Assembly: GCF_018143015.1 (NCBI RefSeq)
Contig: NC_054758.1
Coordinates: 4,449,501-4,513,500 of the forward strand
Origin: Lytechinus variegatus
Taxonomy: Eukaryota; Echinodermata; Echinoidea; Temnopleuroida; Toxopneustidae
Length of the DNA: 64,000 nucleotides
Direction of reading: 5' to 3'
The notes below the pieces were generated by a model, which was given only the letters and a program-made list of their open reading frames with translations, had not been told where the DNA came from and ran no database searches. Position numbers and translations under genes: made by a program. Numbering within the stretch: the stretch's first letter is position 1; every line of letters starts with the position of its first letter. Positions 1 through 12,679 of this stretch are shown piece after piece.

Positions 1-877
1 TGGATGTTAGAACTTTAAAGAGTTTTTTTTAACTCACTCGCTTCGTTTTCATGCGACTATTTAGAAAATCCCAAACACGTCACAGTTCAACCCCTCAAAA
101 CTGTTGCCTCATTTCGCCAATATTTTCAGCATGTAAATCAGTATTTTACTTGTTTTCACCATAGAGCTACTCCATGTTTTCACGTTTTACTTCAGCATGT
201 TTAGTGAATTTTAGAATGACGTTCTGCCACACATGCTGAAGGCGATAGGAACTTGACCTTTGACCTCAAGCACGTGACTTCTGGTGACCCCTCTGTCACT
301 TTGAGCGAATTAGGATGAGTAACGAGTTTCTGTAACACAATGGAATGACTTCGAAGTGGAAGGATGATTTGAGATGATGAAACTTAGAAAATGCGGCAAC
401 AAGCAATATGATATGTCGCTGCATGGAGTTTACAAAATATCGTTATCAAAATAGCTAGGTACATGAGAAAAAAAAAAAGAAAGATAAATGAATGTAAACT
501 GAATATATTAATGAAGTTGAATGTCGAATCGATTTAAATCGATAAAAAAAAATATTAAGTTAAAGTAATTTCAACCGTGGTAGCGCCTAAATTAATTAAT
601 AAACAAAATAAATAAATAAGTAAACAGAAAAGTGAATAGATGAAACTATAATAGAACGGTTCATGAATCAAAAGATAAATGCATGAATCAACCAAAATAA
701 ATGAATAGTTAATAAACAAATCAATGGCGTAATCAACCGATCAGTCGGTCAGTCAATCAATCAATCACCAATGAACACATAAAATAATCAAATATTATAA
801 TGCTTTTCATTTCTGCCATATAATGTTTGAAAAATGAAACTCTCTCGTTGGTTCCGCCACATCACGTGTTGCAACCT

Positions 878-1035
878 GGGTTCCGTAACACAAAGGTTTG
901 CGATCAATCGCTTAATGAACTGACCAATCAAGATCAATCTTACAGGCGCATTTGGTTTAAAATACTGACCAGGGACCAATCAGTGCGGAGCTTTCATATT
1001 TGCAATCCATCGCAAATCTTTGCGTTACGGAGCAC
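878..1035. mobile_element. MITE with GTAACACAAAG-type inverted ends
   Basis: The left end reads GGGTTCCGTAACACAAAGG and the right end reads CCTTTGTGTTACGG-like in reverse complement (TTTGCGTTACGGAGC at 1,021-1,035), giving a ~158-bp imperfect inverted repeat with no coding capacity. Related, more diverged elements occur at 13,645-13,771 and 44,718-44,835, which supports a dispersed family rather than a chance hairpin. Confidence 0.6.
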
Positions 1036-1569
1036 AGATGCTGCATCTGCTCAGCATCCCCCTGATCCGAAGATTTCCGAGTTTAAATCCTGGTTCGTAC
1101 TCGGGACTTGAATGTTTCAAGAATCTGTGCCAATCCCGGATTGACATGGTTAAGTAGTAACATGATAACTGGGACATAAAGAGTTCAATTAATGACATCG
1201 TTTGACGTTTCGACAACATGCTCAGGGTATAGTCTCTGTCACATACGACATGTTTCCATTTATGTTCAGTGGCGTGATGAGCCAAACATTTTTAGGGGCC
1301 AGATATGTCGTATCGGACAAAATGTATTTTAAAAAAGTTGCGAGACGAGCGAAAATTTTGACAATTTTATAATAAAAATAATTTTTTTTTGGAAAGATCT
1401 TAACATAATATTCAGGAAATATATATTTCACAATTCTCTCTTTCCTTTTGTCTTCGGTCTGTACGTCACCGACGTTGTTAGATGGCGGCAAATGCTTTTT
1501 GCCTGTTCAGTTGGGATGAGAGAGAAAAAAAAACGTCTGTCATTATATGTCTAAAAATCATCTTGACTT

Positions 1570-2097
1570 CAAGGTGAAGTCCACCTCAGAAAATTGTTGG
1601 TATGAATCAATAGAGAAAAATCAAACAAGCATAATGATGACAATTTTATCAAAATCGGATGTAAAATAAGAAAGTTATGACATTTTTTTTATCATTAAAA
1701 TCTTAAAATATTTCAATTTTTCAGATTTGACAATAAGAACCAATTTGAATTAACCATAAATGTTCAACAATGGTAATTTCACATGTTCAGGGAGAAATAA
1801 AGCTTTTTGCTAGTAGGATCCATGGTTTCACAGGACAGTGAGGAGAAAATTGGAATATTTCATATTTCCAATAGTGAAATGCAAAAGAAATAGTGAGTGA
1901 GTGATGTCATCAGTTCCTCATTTGCATACCGACGGGGATATGCATATAACTATTTTGTGAAATTAAGCAAAACTTAAAAATAACATAACTTTCTTGTTTT
2001 ACATCCGATTTTGATAAAAATTTTCAGCGTTATGCCTGTTGGATTTTTCTCTTTTTATCAAAATCAACTTTTTGTTGGGGTGTATTTGTCCTTTAAG
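1570..2097. mobile_element. ~530-bp fold-back element, family A, intact copy
   Basis: The ends are inverted relatives (AAGGTGAAGTCCACCTCAG at the left, TGTATTTGTCCTTT at the right). The interior is also symmetric: TCGGATGTAAAATAAGAAAG near 1,655 reappears inverted as CTTTCTTGTTTTACATCCGA near 1,990. A second full copy, interrupted by an insertion, lies at 38,087-39,186, and a fragment lies near 35,800-35,930 (GCATACCGACCAGGATATGC). It has no coding capacity and looks like a non-autonomous DNA element. Confidence 0.75.
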
Positions 2098-4981
2098 GAT
2101 GAATTTAGCAAGTCAAATAAACGTATGTACTCGCTTTCCAGACGGTATCTTAGTAAAGACTTAAAGTGATTGGTTAACATTGGTTTGACTTTAAAAAAAT
2201 CTGAGCTAGAAGGTCACATTTGTCACATGTGTCTGTGATATGTTACAAAAATGAAGCCCAGAAAAAATTGCATTTGAAAATAATTATTTAGTGCTTCAAA
2301 AATTGAAATATAAGTGACCGGAAACACCATCTTAATTTCATCCCTTAAAAAAGTGCACTTATGTGTACTTTTTAGGCGTCTATAAGACGCCTATTTACAA
2401 AATCGGGGTTTGCCTTGTAGTTTTAGCTTTTCATTCTCAAAATGGTTGTTTTCAGGGTTTATTAGTTCTAATACATGCACTGGTACACATATTTCATCTT
2501 GGTTTGAGAATTTTTGTAAATCGGCTGCTCACAAATTCCTTTAAGAGTGTGGCAGGTTCTTAAGGAAATTTATTCCACATGACGACCAGATAGAATGAAG
2601 ATATCGGTGTTTATAACACTTTCTTTCCCGTTTATTTGACTATTTTTTTTTATCTCAGGACTGATGTAGTTGGTCTGTGCCACGTCACTTGAATATTACC
2701 CAGTATAATATTGTTTGAAATCAGTCAACAACACTTGCGTTGATAGCGAAAGGTCCCATGTTGCATAAACATGAAAACAGTTGATCTGATCGGAAAAGTT
2801 CAGAGTGAATCGCCATATGCAGCGATTCGGGTGACGGGGGTAATATGCCCAATTCCATCTTTTCTTAGGGGTTGTCCGAATCTAGACTTTTCCATTATAC
2901 CTATTTTTCGAGAAAAAACACAGCCTTCTCGTTTTGCTCCCTCGCATAAATCGACTATACCCCCCCCCTTGACATCTCAAACGGAGTAAGTGGGCGGGAT
3001 CTGGTGGCAATGCTGTCATGATATTTAAGTTACAGTCATGGCTACCCCCCCCCCCCCCCCCTCTCAATTATAAACCATCCGATATTCGTCTCTACAGTGA
3101 GATGGAGAAAATAGGTGGATGGGGGGTGATTCCTCCAGAAGAGAGAGAGGGGGGGGGGGGGAGAAAGAGCCAGCTAAGGGATGAGTGACCGGTGTGCCAA
3201 TTTGGTCAAGTTAACGGCCAATTTAAATTGTCCAGAGTTTTGGCATCCCAGATGTCAAAATCTATTTGCGGACCCGATGTGCGAGATGATATGTTCAGCT
3301 TGTACGCCATGTAGACAGGTGTACTCGAGAAGCTTGCGATTGGGTGACGTCATAATAGATGGGCAGTTATTAACATATCTTTTTATTGATATATTATTTT
3401 GTTTTATTGAATGTTGAAACCAGTGGAAGACAAAAATATGCTGTATTTCAGATGCTATAATACAGAAAATTCAATTCAATTATATTTATTAAAAGAGGAA
3501 AATGATGTATTACATATATTTGATATGTTAGATTTTTTTTAATTATGCATGCACGAACTTCACTAATTTTTACATTAAAGTTTAGTGACATACTTCTAGT
3601 AAGCCTATATTCATGGGAATATCCACTAAATTGGACATTTACTATGTAAACTTTCGATTGGATTAATATGTATATAATCACAATTATGGCAATTATATTT
3701 ACTTCTGCGTGATAGTTTATCATAATTATAGGATTATACTTAAAATGTTATCTTGCTGTTTTTATCATTGCATCATATACTGTAGTTTAATCATGCATAT
3801 TTAATATACATAGGCCTACTATTTTTAATCTGATAGACTCCCTCTGACTTGTCTTCGGAGAATCGGGTCATACCTTGAAGTTCACGCTCATATGCTATAT
3901 AGAGCGATCCGACTTTAATGAGAGATTTATATGACCGCGAGCTGCTGTATAGTTGACATTACACTGTTGATAATTGGAGTAGGTCTATGTAGTTTAGGAG
4001 TCTGTGGTGATGGTCACTGCCGTAGCTTCCCGGTCAGCTATAAACCATGTAAACCTGACCACGATGGGCAGAACATTTCGGACAAGTAAATTGGGGTCAC
4101 CAGTGGCAAAATTTCCTAAAATCTGACGTAAAAAGATAAATGAAACTAAAACTTTTAGGGGGAACGCTGCCCTCCTTCATTAACACCCCCCCCCCCCCAC
4201 CGCCCCGGTACGCTGTTACTAAAGTTATTATCTGTCCCATGCAATGTTCTCTGTTCATTTGTTTATAAAAAAAAATGACCGTCCTGATTGGTCAAGACTA
4301 GTCAATGACGTTAGCTCTTGCTTGGATTCCGACCAAGATCAACTTTCGCTGACAGAATTACGTATACGCCTGCGTGTATAAAATTATGACCACTTTGGAT
4401 TTCAGATCACTGACGTTCAGATAGGGGGGCTTGTGGGAGGGCTATTGCCCCCCCCCCCCCAAAAAAAAAAAAATATAATTTCAAACCAAGAAAAAACGAA
4501 AAAGGGAAGAAAAGGAAAGATTGATGGATGAAATATTATATTATTTTCGGAATGTTACGTCAAACTCTATCACAAAATTTGATTTTTGAAAACTTTTATA
4601 AGATACACCATATTTCTAGCCCCGTCAAAATTTTCGGCCCATTTTGCTACTGTTTCAGAAAGTAACTCGTAATAGCTTGAATCACTCTTTGAATTTACAG
4701 TCTAAACCTCTAGATCTAGCTCTGTTTGTAAACATTTCCAAGCCCAATGCTATCGGAGGTCCGAGTATTACTGTTTTGGTATAAAGGTCGATCTGATGAA
4801 GATATGAACGTAGTCATTTCTTAATGACATTGTGTGTGGGTGTTGTGACGGGGGGGGGGGGCGGGGGCGGCGTTTCATGAAAGTTGGCAGCTGTGACTAA
4901 ACTTGTTTTAACTTAATTTTAGTGAAATCCTTGTTTTTGATTGGAAGAGAAGGAGGTAACTGTCGGAGAAAGACACTTGTC

Positions 4982-5137
4982 AGTCAGGGGGCCCGTTGCA
5001 GAGAGAGTTGCATTTAAACGAAAGTAAAAAAATCAATCGCAAGTTCCAAATGCGCGCTGTTGATTGTTTGAAAATCAGTTTCGCATGATTTTTAGAGTTG
5101 CGATCGATTGCCCTTTTTCTGCAACGGGCCCCTGACA
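4982..5137. mobile_element. MITE with GGGCCCGTTGCAG inverted ends
   Basis: The left end GTCAGGGGGCCCGTTGCAG and the right end CTGCAACGGGCCCCTGAC form a near-perfect terminal inverted repeat around a ~155-bp symmetric interior rich in AATCGC/GCGATTG motifs. It has no ORF. The palindromic GTCAG..CTGAC extension could be part of the TIR or a target duplication; I cannot tell which. Confidence 0.65.
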
Positions 5138-5739
5138 TGATACGGTCACATAGTGATGAAATTAAGTGTCACATAAAGCTTATTCGAATATCCTACCTTA
5201 AATATCAAAATAATGTTACCAACACTGAATGCGTTTGATATATATATTTTTTATATAAAATAGGCCCGTGTTGGCTGGGGGGCTCCGATTTTCATTCATC
5301 TTGCGAAAGAAGGTGCTTTAATTTTATTATGATTAAAGAGAGAAAAGATATCAGCACTTTATACTTATAGGTTTTAGCTAAGGAAATTGAGTTGAACTCG
5401 TGAAGTTTTATTTTGATAACATTTTGGAAACACTGTTAAGATGTGATCCTGCACTTGTTGTGGTATGCTTTAACTATTCGTTTTGTAACTCGAGTTATTT
5501 CGAGTATTTACGGACTCATGTTAACAAACCAAAACAAGGACTGCGCCAGTGGTGTCATCGATTCAGGTATATGTCAGTTATGTGAGGGACGCCGGAGCTT
5601 CGGGAGTGAAGTCCCGTAGGAGCCCGCTGAGATAACCTTTTTCATCATGGGTTGACCCCCTGGCGTTAGGTGAATTCCTACCGGTACTGGCCCGCTGAGC
5701 GCCTGTCCAACTACCGTGTTACTTGTAAGACTATTCGCG

Positions 5740-6110
5740 AATGGCGCTGGCATGCGGCGCCTCTTCTTTATATTAGACAGTTTTCGCAAACGGCGTGGAC
5801 GCGGGCCCCGCTTTCTACAACTCTGAACTCCTGTGAAAATGCAAATCACAATGGAGAACTGAGGGGCTTTTCTCGAAAGTTGGTGGACAGGGTTAGCATA
5901 TTTTGCCCGGAAACAATTTGCAAATATGTCGTTGCCCGGAGTCAAGAGGCGACGCTGCTGTTGCTGTCAAACAACGTGAGACGACTCTGTTGTCCCAGTC
6001 CACCAACTTTCGACAAAAGCCTCTCAGCTCTACATGATTTTGATTTGACTTGCATTTTCAAAGGAATTAGTGCGTTGTAGAGAGCGCCGCGTCGTGCATT
6101 GCAAAAACTG
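5740..6110. mobile_element. Imperfect fold-back element
   Basis: The two halves pair as an inverted repeat centred near 5,945. The segment at 5,860-5,892 (TTTTCTCGAAAGTTGGTGGAC) is answered at 5,998-6,022 by GTCCACCAACTTTCGACAAAA, and AATGCAAATCACAATGG (5,838) by a diverged inverse near 6,045. GC content is higher than in the flanks. The two overlapping open frames across it, one on each strand, follow from the symmetry and are not convincing genes. Confidence 0.55.
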
Positions 6111-6457
6111 TCTAACCTCTCTAATTGGGTCCATGACTCACGTTTGCCCGGCGACATTAGCTCCGATTGAAATTCTAACCTCTCAAACTAAATAAACCCT
6201 AATCATGATCTTTACATTATTCGAAACTAAAAAACTCTATTTCAATCCTGTAACTGTAACGCTGTTCCCTCTGAGATACTAAGACCGGAGCAAAATTAAT
6301 GTTGCATGTCTTGTCACCCTCTAGATCAATCTATCTTTTTCCTCTTTTCTGCCCCCCCCCCCTCATTTTGTAACGTTCTCCCACCCACGTCATTCCATCT
6401 TCCATAATGTCTTGCATAAAATTTGTTTGACATGTGAAAGTGGCTGGCGTGTACAAG

Positions 6458-9410
6458 GTGGGTGTTTCATAAAGCTGTTCTAAAAGTTACGCACGACTTT
6501 ATAGTCCAGGATAGAAGAGGCATAACCTTGTTTTTTTATATATACAATATTTTTTTATGGTTTCTTGTCAATTCGAGGGTGCTGATTACGAATCTGAATG
6601 ATGCCACTCGTGTAACCTTGAGCATTTTCCGCAATTGGCAAAATCCAATATGGCCGCCAAAATATGCAAATTACCCATGAAAATCATAAAATTGTCCGCA
6701 CATTGGCTGTAAAATGCGTGAAATTGTGTGGCAGGAGTGAAATACAATCTTAAAAAATAATTTTTGACAAAAAAAATATTTTCCTGATATTCAAAATGGC
6801 CGCCATAGGCCATTGTATACACTATCATGTACAATATGAATAGGGAAAACTAATTTTCACAAAAATGAGCACTAAACTGCAAAAAATCGCGATGTATGAA
6901 CGAAGTAATATATGCAAATCACCATTAATAACGAGATATAGCATTTGTAATGTCATATATGGGAAAATTGCAGTATTTTGATATCTAAAATAGCCGCCAC
7001 TGGCCCAAACAGTATTGCGTACAATGGCAATGGGGGCCAAAAAATTCTCAAGAGTGATCGCTAAAAATGCTTATTATGAAGATTAACAGTTGGAATACTG
7101 ACTATAAACATAATTATTAACGGAATATATTACTAATATGCCATGTATGTGGTGAATGTTGTATTCTGATATTCAAAATGGCTGCCAAAGGCCCTAAAAG
7201 TATTATACAGAAATGAGAAATGGGAGAAAAGAAATCACAAGAGTGAGCGCTAAAATGCATATATTTTGTGATAAATTAATTGGATACTGTCTAAAAACTT
7301 ATTTTCTTACGAAATATATCATTCAGGTTTTAAGTTTGTGTTAAATATTGTATTTCGACTTTCAAAATGGCCGCCATCGACATTAACCGTATTATGTACA
7401 ATGCAAAGTGGGAAACCAATATTCACAGGAGTGAGCACCATAAATGCACGTAATAGTGATCTATGAGTAAAATATTGTCTGAAAGCATAATTTATATTAA
7501 GATATATCATTTATTCTGCCAGTTAGGTGATAAATACGGTTATTTTTAAGTTAAAATGGCCGCTACAGTCCCTTACGGTATTATACACAATATGAATAGG
7601 AACAAATCATTTGAACAGAATTTGGCTTTGCTTGGTCAAATGGTGATGTATGAGTGGAACGTTGTCTGAAAACATTATTTATAACAAAATATATAATGTC
7701 TTAAGTAATTTAGGTGATAAATACTGTATTTCAACATTCAAAATGGCTGCCATATGCCCTTTTTGTGAACATGATTTGTCTCCACCCAAAATGTATATTA
7801 TACGATAAGTGCCTAATATGGTGGCCATTTTCAATTTAAAAATGCAGCATTTATCACCTTAATTACACAACATTATGATATATCTAGTTAGAAACCATGG
7901 TTTTAGACAATTATTCACCTTTACATCACAATTCACAATTATATGCAATATTTAGAGTCAAGCAAAGCCAAATTCTGTCAAAATTATATGTCCCATGTTA
8001 CAATGTACACAATACTTTTAGGACCTATGGCAGCCATTTTGGATTTCAAATTACACCATTATACCTACCTCCACCATGTCCACGACCCATATGTGATGTA
8101 TTTAGTTAGAAATAATGTTTAAGACAATATCTTTACCCATACATCACAGTTATATGCATTTTATGATTCTCACTCTTGTGAAAATTAATTTCCCTGTTCG
8201 CATGTTACATAATTTAGTTAGGGCTTGTAGAGGTTATTTTGAATGTCAAAATACAGTATTTATCACTTATATGAAAGAAGAAATGCGATGATAAAAAAAA
8301 ATGTTTTCAAACAACGTTTTACTCATACAACAGGATTATATGGATGTCATAGTCAAGCAAATCCAAATTCGTACAAAATTATATGTCCCAATTCACATTG
8401 TAGATAATACTGTTAGGGCCTATAGGGGCCATTTTGAATTTCATAATACAGTATTTATCTCATGCATGACAAAAGAAATGATATGTCTTGCTATAAAACA
8501 TGTTGTCAGACAATATTTTACTCATAGATCACAATTACATGCATTTTATGTTTCTTACTCGTGTGAAAATTAGTTTCTCTATTCGCATTGTACATGATGA
8601 AGATAGGGGCTATGGCGGCCATTTTGAATTTCAAATACAGCATTTACCACATAAATGGCATATTTACAACTATGTTTTTAGTCAGTATTCCACTCGTTTA
8701 TCTTAATAATATGCATTTTAATGCTCAATCTTCTCATTTTTTGGCCCCGGCCATTGCCATTGTACATAATACTCTTTGGGCCAGTGGCGGCTATTTTAGA
8801 TATCGAAATACAGCAATGTTCCCATATTTGACATAATAAGTAATATATCTCATTAGTAATGATGATTTGCATATATTACTTCGTTCATACATCGCGATTT
8901 TTGCAATTTAATGCTCATTTTTGTGAAAATTAATTTTCCCTATTCATATTGTACATGATAGTGTATACAATGGCCTATGGCGGCCATTTTGAATATCAGG
9001 AAGATAAATATTTTGTCAAAAATTATTTTTAAGATTGTATTTCACTCCTGCCACACAATTTCATGCATTTCACAGCCAATGTGCGGACAATTTTATGAAT
9101 TTCATGGGTAATTTGCATATTTTGGCGGCCATATTGGATTTTGCCAATTTGCGGAAAATGCTCAAGGTTACACGAGTGGCATCATTCAGATTCGTAATCA
9201 GCACCCTCGAATTGACAAGAAACCATAAAAAAATATTGTATATATAAAAAAACAAGGTTTGGTCAATTTCCTATGGGGCCTATCCTGGACTATTACACAC
9301 GACTGGAACATGTTCTATGTCAGATACTTATATCGTTTAGCATAAGAAAGGATCACCAGTCGTGCGTAAAGTTATTCTTAACTTAATAGCAGCTTTATGA
9401 AACACCCACC
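6458..9410. mobile_element. ~2.95-kb giant fold-back element made of ~190-bp sub-repeats
   Basis: The left end GGTGGGTGTTTCATAAAGCTG (6,457) and right end CAGCTTTATGAAACACCCACC (to 9,410) are inverted copies, and so is essentially the whole element: 6,590-6,930 pairs with 8,850-9,210, 7,136-7,200 with 8,610-8,660, and 7,550 with 8,240. Each arm is a head-to-tail array of ~190-bp units. Each unit has a GGCCGCCATTTTGAAT-type block, then GTACAAT.TGAATAGGG, AAATT.TCACA.GAGTGAG, a TGCAT and TGTATGAG segment, and AAATATATCATT. Seven units point one way (6,650 to 7,740) and eight the other (7,820 to 9,125), switching near 7,770-7,800. No transposase-like ORF exists. The tips match the small MITEs at 41,261-41,417 and 61,143-61,277, so it is likely a composite non-autonomous member of that family. 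Confidence 0.8.
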
Positions 9411-10521
9411 CGACTAGATCAGTTTGTCCACCCTTTCTCTCCTCACAGGGGCGGGGATGTGGAATATTGCTTAGTTTTTATCAACCTTTATCAGAGTATA
9501 GAATTGAATCTTAAATACCTAACTAATACATATATTATCTTCTTTGCGCTGGAAAAAAAAGAAAGCTTTAAAAAGCAGAAGTAGCGCTGCTTAGAATGTC
9601 GGAGCATGAAGGCCTATCTCTTGAAAAATCAAATATTGAGGGAGACGTGGGAAGACAAGCCCCCCCCCCCCCCCGCCCTTCTTTCATCTTCACGCAACAC
9701 CGCGTCGCCTGTCCTATACCAACATGAATGTTAATCAATTCAATGTCCTCAGACAGCTTCCTACCGTTTATGTTACTAGAGAGATGCTGATATTGAATGT
9801 TTACATGCCTAAGTGCATCTGCTTGTAAACATTACTATCTCGTTGGCACGCATCAGGCCTTGCTGATTTCCTCCCCCTTCAGATAACACCCCAGTAGAGA
9901 TAAGGCATGTATAGTCAGTCGGCAATGTCCACTAATTTTATAAAGTCCCCTTCTTTACTATACCGACGACAAACAGGAAATCGGTAATGGAAGTTTGGTA
10001 ATTGTTGATGTAGTATGAGAGTGACCGATACCTTAAAACATATTTTCACTGCGAGCATAGCGAGCGAGAATGTTTTAGGACAATTTGCTCTTGTGTCTTC
10101 TAATTATGAATTTGATATTTTCATTCACGACTGTTTAGACCACTGTATGTTGTGTTTCGTTTTTTAGGTGATGAGTTTTGAGCTCACTTTCCCCACCATC
10201 GCGGAACAGCTAATGTGAGGCTGTACTATTTTGATACGTCAAACTTATTGCTATTATTCATGCCTCTTTTCTTATCTCTTCACTCCTTTTCTCTTTTCCA
10301 CTCCTCTCCTCTCTTCTCTACTCCTCTCCTCTCTTCTCTCCTTTTCTCCTATCCTCTCTTCTCTTCTCCACAAGTCTAATCTCCTCTCTTCTCTCCCTCC
10401 TCTCTTCTTTTCTCCTATCCTCTCTTCTCTTCTCCACAAGTCTACTCTCCTCTCTTCTCTTCTCGCTTCTTCTCATCTCGTCTTTAATATGTCTTGTCTT
10501 CTTTTCATTTCTTGACTACAG
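9411..10521. other. Non-coding stretch ending in a CT-rich microsatellite
   Basis: No exon is recognised. A poly-C run lies near 9,661-9,674. From about 10,262 to 10,480 the plus strand is a pyrimidine tract of CTCCTCTCTTCT-type repeats containing two ~70-bp direct repeats (TCTCTTCTCCACAAGTCTA occurs twice). The tract lies directly upstream of the 3' splice site of the rapsyn exon at 10,522. Confidence 0.6.
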
Positions 10522-12663
10522 AGGGCGTTTCCTCGATACGAGTCTGCGTTGAATCTGATGTCTGATATTGGTGATCGCTATGGTCAGATAATTGTTCTTG
10601 CCGGGATGACCAAAGCATTGATTCATATGAAACAACCCGAAAAGGTAATGAGCTTAATAAACCTTTAGAAATTATAAGTTTCACTAGATCAACCCCTAAA
10701 GTCAGCCACTATAGATTTCTAAATTTTCTCTCCCCCAAACCACTCTCATCCTCCCATAGTTCCTCTTTAACTTTATCGCCACCCCAGCCTTCTTTCGTTA
10801 CCACCTTCCCCACTCCTTTTGTTCACCCTTCATCTTCTACACCCCCCCCCCCCCCCCTTCCTCAAAACCCTCCCATCTCTCTCCCCACTCCCCCTTCTTT
10901 CCTCTCCCGATTTCATCTCTTCTCCTCTCCTCTTTTGCAATCGTATCGTTTTTAAAAGTGATTGTATGTTTCTGTGAATAAATATCCATTCGCTTTGATT
11001 GCACACGCTGAAAAAATAATTTTGTCCTGTTTATTATCCTTTATCAACAGGCAATAGATTTCTGCAACAAGGCGATGGAAGTCGCAACAAGTATTGGCAA
11101 TAAGGTAGGTCGAATTATCATTTCTTTCTTGTTGTTGAAAATGACTGTTTTCATCTTAAAAATAAAAAAATTAATAATGATAATGTTCAATTCTTGTATA
11201 GCGCGTCACACATAGCATAGCATGTCCCTATGCGCTTAAAGAAGAAATAGTGTAAGGTAAGAATAAAGTAATATAAATAAAGAGAATCCCCCTCCCCAAA
11301 AGAATGATTGAAAATGTGGTTGTAAAATGTTAATATAAATATCTTGCCTATTTTAAAGTCTCTGGCCAAGCTTTGTCAATTCTTGGTCATAAAATATGAA
11401 GGTAATATTGAACCATTCATAGTGATCATAAACGAAGCGACATTCACGTCTCTGATTGGTCAATAGTTACCCTTGGTAACAAGGTGTGAATGTTACAATG
11501 ATTCTGATTGGTTGGCTATTTCAAATAATTCTATGAATTTCAGATGTGCATGCTGCGATCAAACTGGACGCTTCACACGCTGTACCGAGCTATAGGAGAC
11601 ATGACGTCATCGCAGCAACATGCCTGCAAGTTTGACCAATATCTCCAAGAGATGGAGCTATACTGTGGAGTGTGTCATGAAGTCATGGGCAACAGGGAGA
11701 ATAGTCTAAAGAGTCTCACTTGCTTTCACATTTTTCATTCAAGGTATGTAGCTCATCATCGATACCATCGTCACCACTCTGCATTGTCATTATCATCTTC
11801 ATCTGCAATGCAACCACCATCATCACCCTCACCACTTTCATCATCATCATCATCATCAGAAGCAACTTCAGTTTCATCATCATTCATCATCATCACATTC
11901 ACTATCACTAAAACCGGTATCATCATCACCATTACCACCATCATCAGCATCATCATCACCATCTTCATCATCATCACCATCGTCATCACCACCATCATCA
12001 TCGTCATCACCATCATCGTCTTCACCATCATCATCAACAGCAACAACAATAACAACAACAATATGAAAAAATGACCAATTTCCCATCTTCGTGTTGTGGG
12101 AAGCTTAGAAATAACTTGTGTTGCAATACTTGGATATGCGAGAGTCGTGGTGGTGGTGGTGGTGGTGGTAGCAATGTATTCTTGATTGGTTATTTTAGGG
12201 TGTAGGATTTTGCTGATGATGTACATATCCATAGGTGGATTTCCCTTTAGGGGATGTGGGATAATGAAACGTAATATTTTAACTGTATTGATGATGACAA
12301 TGATGTTGCTGGGAAGGTTGGTATTCTTCCCTTGTATCTGTTACTGCTTCAAATGGTGATAAATGAGATAATGGTTATGAAGGTGGTGGTGACGACAAGA
12401 ATAGTGGTGGCTATGGTATTGATGGTTATGATTCATTTAGAATCTTTGACAAAATTGCATGAATTTCAATAAATTATGATATTGTTGGAGATACAGTTAA
12501 TCATCTCACTATGCTTAAGTTCTAACATTCTACCTCTGCTTTCTTTCATTCATTTTAATTTTCACTCTGGTTCTACAGGTGCGTGGAGAACAGTACGTTC
12601 AAGACACGAGGCTGTCCAAACTGCAAGAAGACTTCCCACCTCTCATCTCCAGTACGAGTATAG
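10522..12663 (+). CDS. RAPSN: Rapsyn (43-kDa receptor-associated protein of the synapse), 3' part
   Basis: The exons are 10,522-10,644, 11,051-11,104, 11,544-11,743 and 12,579-12,663 (stop TAG at 12,661), all with AG/GT borders and consistent phases. Together they encode the last 153 residues. The first exon (RYESALNLMSDIGDRYGQ) and the second (AIDFCNKAMEVATSIGNK) match the terminal tetratricopeptide-like helices of vertebrate rapsyn. The third begins a segment ending in the RING finger: CGVC, then CFHIFHSRC, then CPNC after the last intron, i.e. a C-x2-C...C-x-H-x2-H-x2-C...C-x2-C RING-H2 pattern as in rapsyn (MELYCGVC compares with ETELYCGLC in vertebrates). In vertebrates rapsyn is a cytoplasmic, membrane-bound scaffold that clusters acetylcholine receptors, and its RING has E3-ligase activity. 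The N-terminus, including the myristoylation site, is upstream of the exons seen. The vertebrate C-terminal PDZ-like tail is replaced by SPVRV. Confidence 0.88.
11757..12065. repeat. (ATC/CAT)n trinucleotide microsatellite in the last rapsyn intron
   Basis: About 300 bp of mostly CAT/ATC triplets on the plus strand, ending in AACAACAAT triplets. It starts only 14 bp after the 5' splice site at 11,744. Long open frames on both strands (Ser/Ile/Thr-rich on one, Asp/Met-rich on the other) are artefacts of the triplet repeat. Confidence 0.85.
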
Positions 12664-12679
12664 CATCATCCAACACGAC

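Larger units (their letters stand above)
1..6457. other. Gene-free, AT-rich flank with scattered MITEs
   Basis: I see no supportable exon here. Open frames are short, overlap on both strands and resemble no family I recognise. The stretch holds several inverted-repeat elements, listed separately, and numerous poly-C/poly-G runs (near 3,044, 3,150, 4,185, 4,447, 4,850 and 6,352). It probably belongs to the intergenic region or a large intron 5' of the rapsyn exons, since the first rapsyn exon seen here (10,522) is internal to the gene. Upstream rapsyn exons would lie before position 1 or were missed. Confidence 0.6.

Noticed and set aside
5574..6080. Two overlapping open frames (123 and 136 codons) on opposite strands
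   Set aside because: They lie largely in a GC-richer fold-back element, mirror each other because of its symmetry and show no domain.
10231..10515. Leu/Ser-rich 94-codon open frame
   Set aside because: It is translated from the CTCCTCTCTTCT pyrimidine tract upstream of the rapsyn acceptor.
11544..12074. 176-codon open frame extending from the rapsyn exon
   Set aside because: Residues after 11,743 come from reading through a GTATGT donor into a CAT/ATC microsatellite; the RING finger is completed only by splicing to 12,579.
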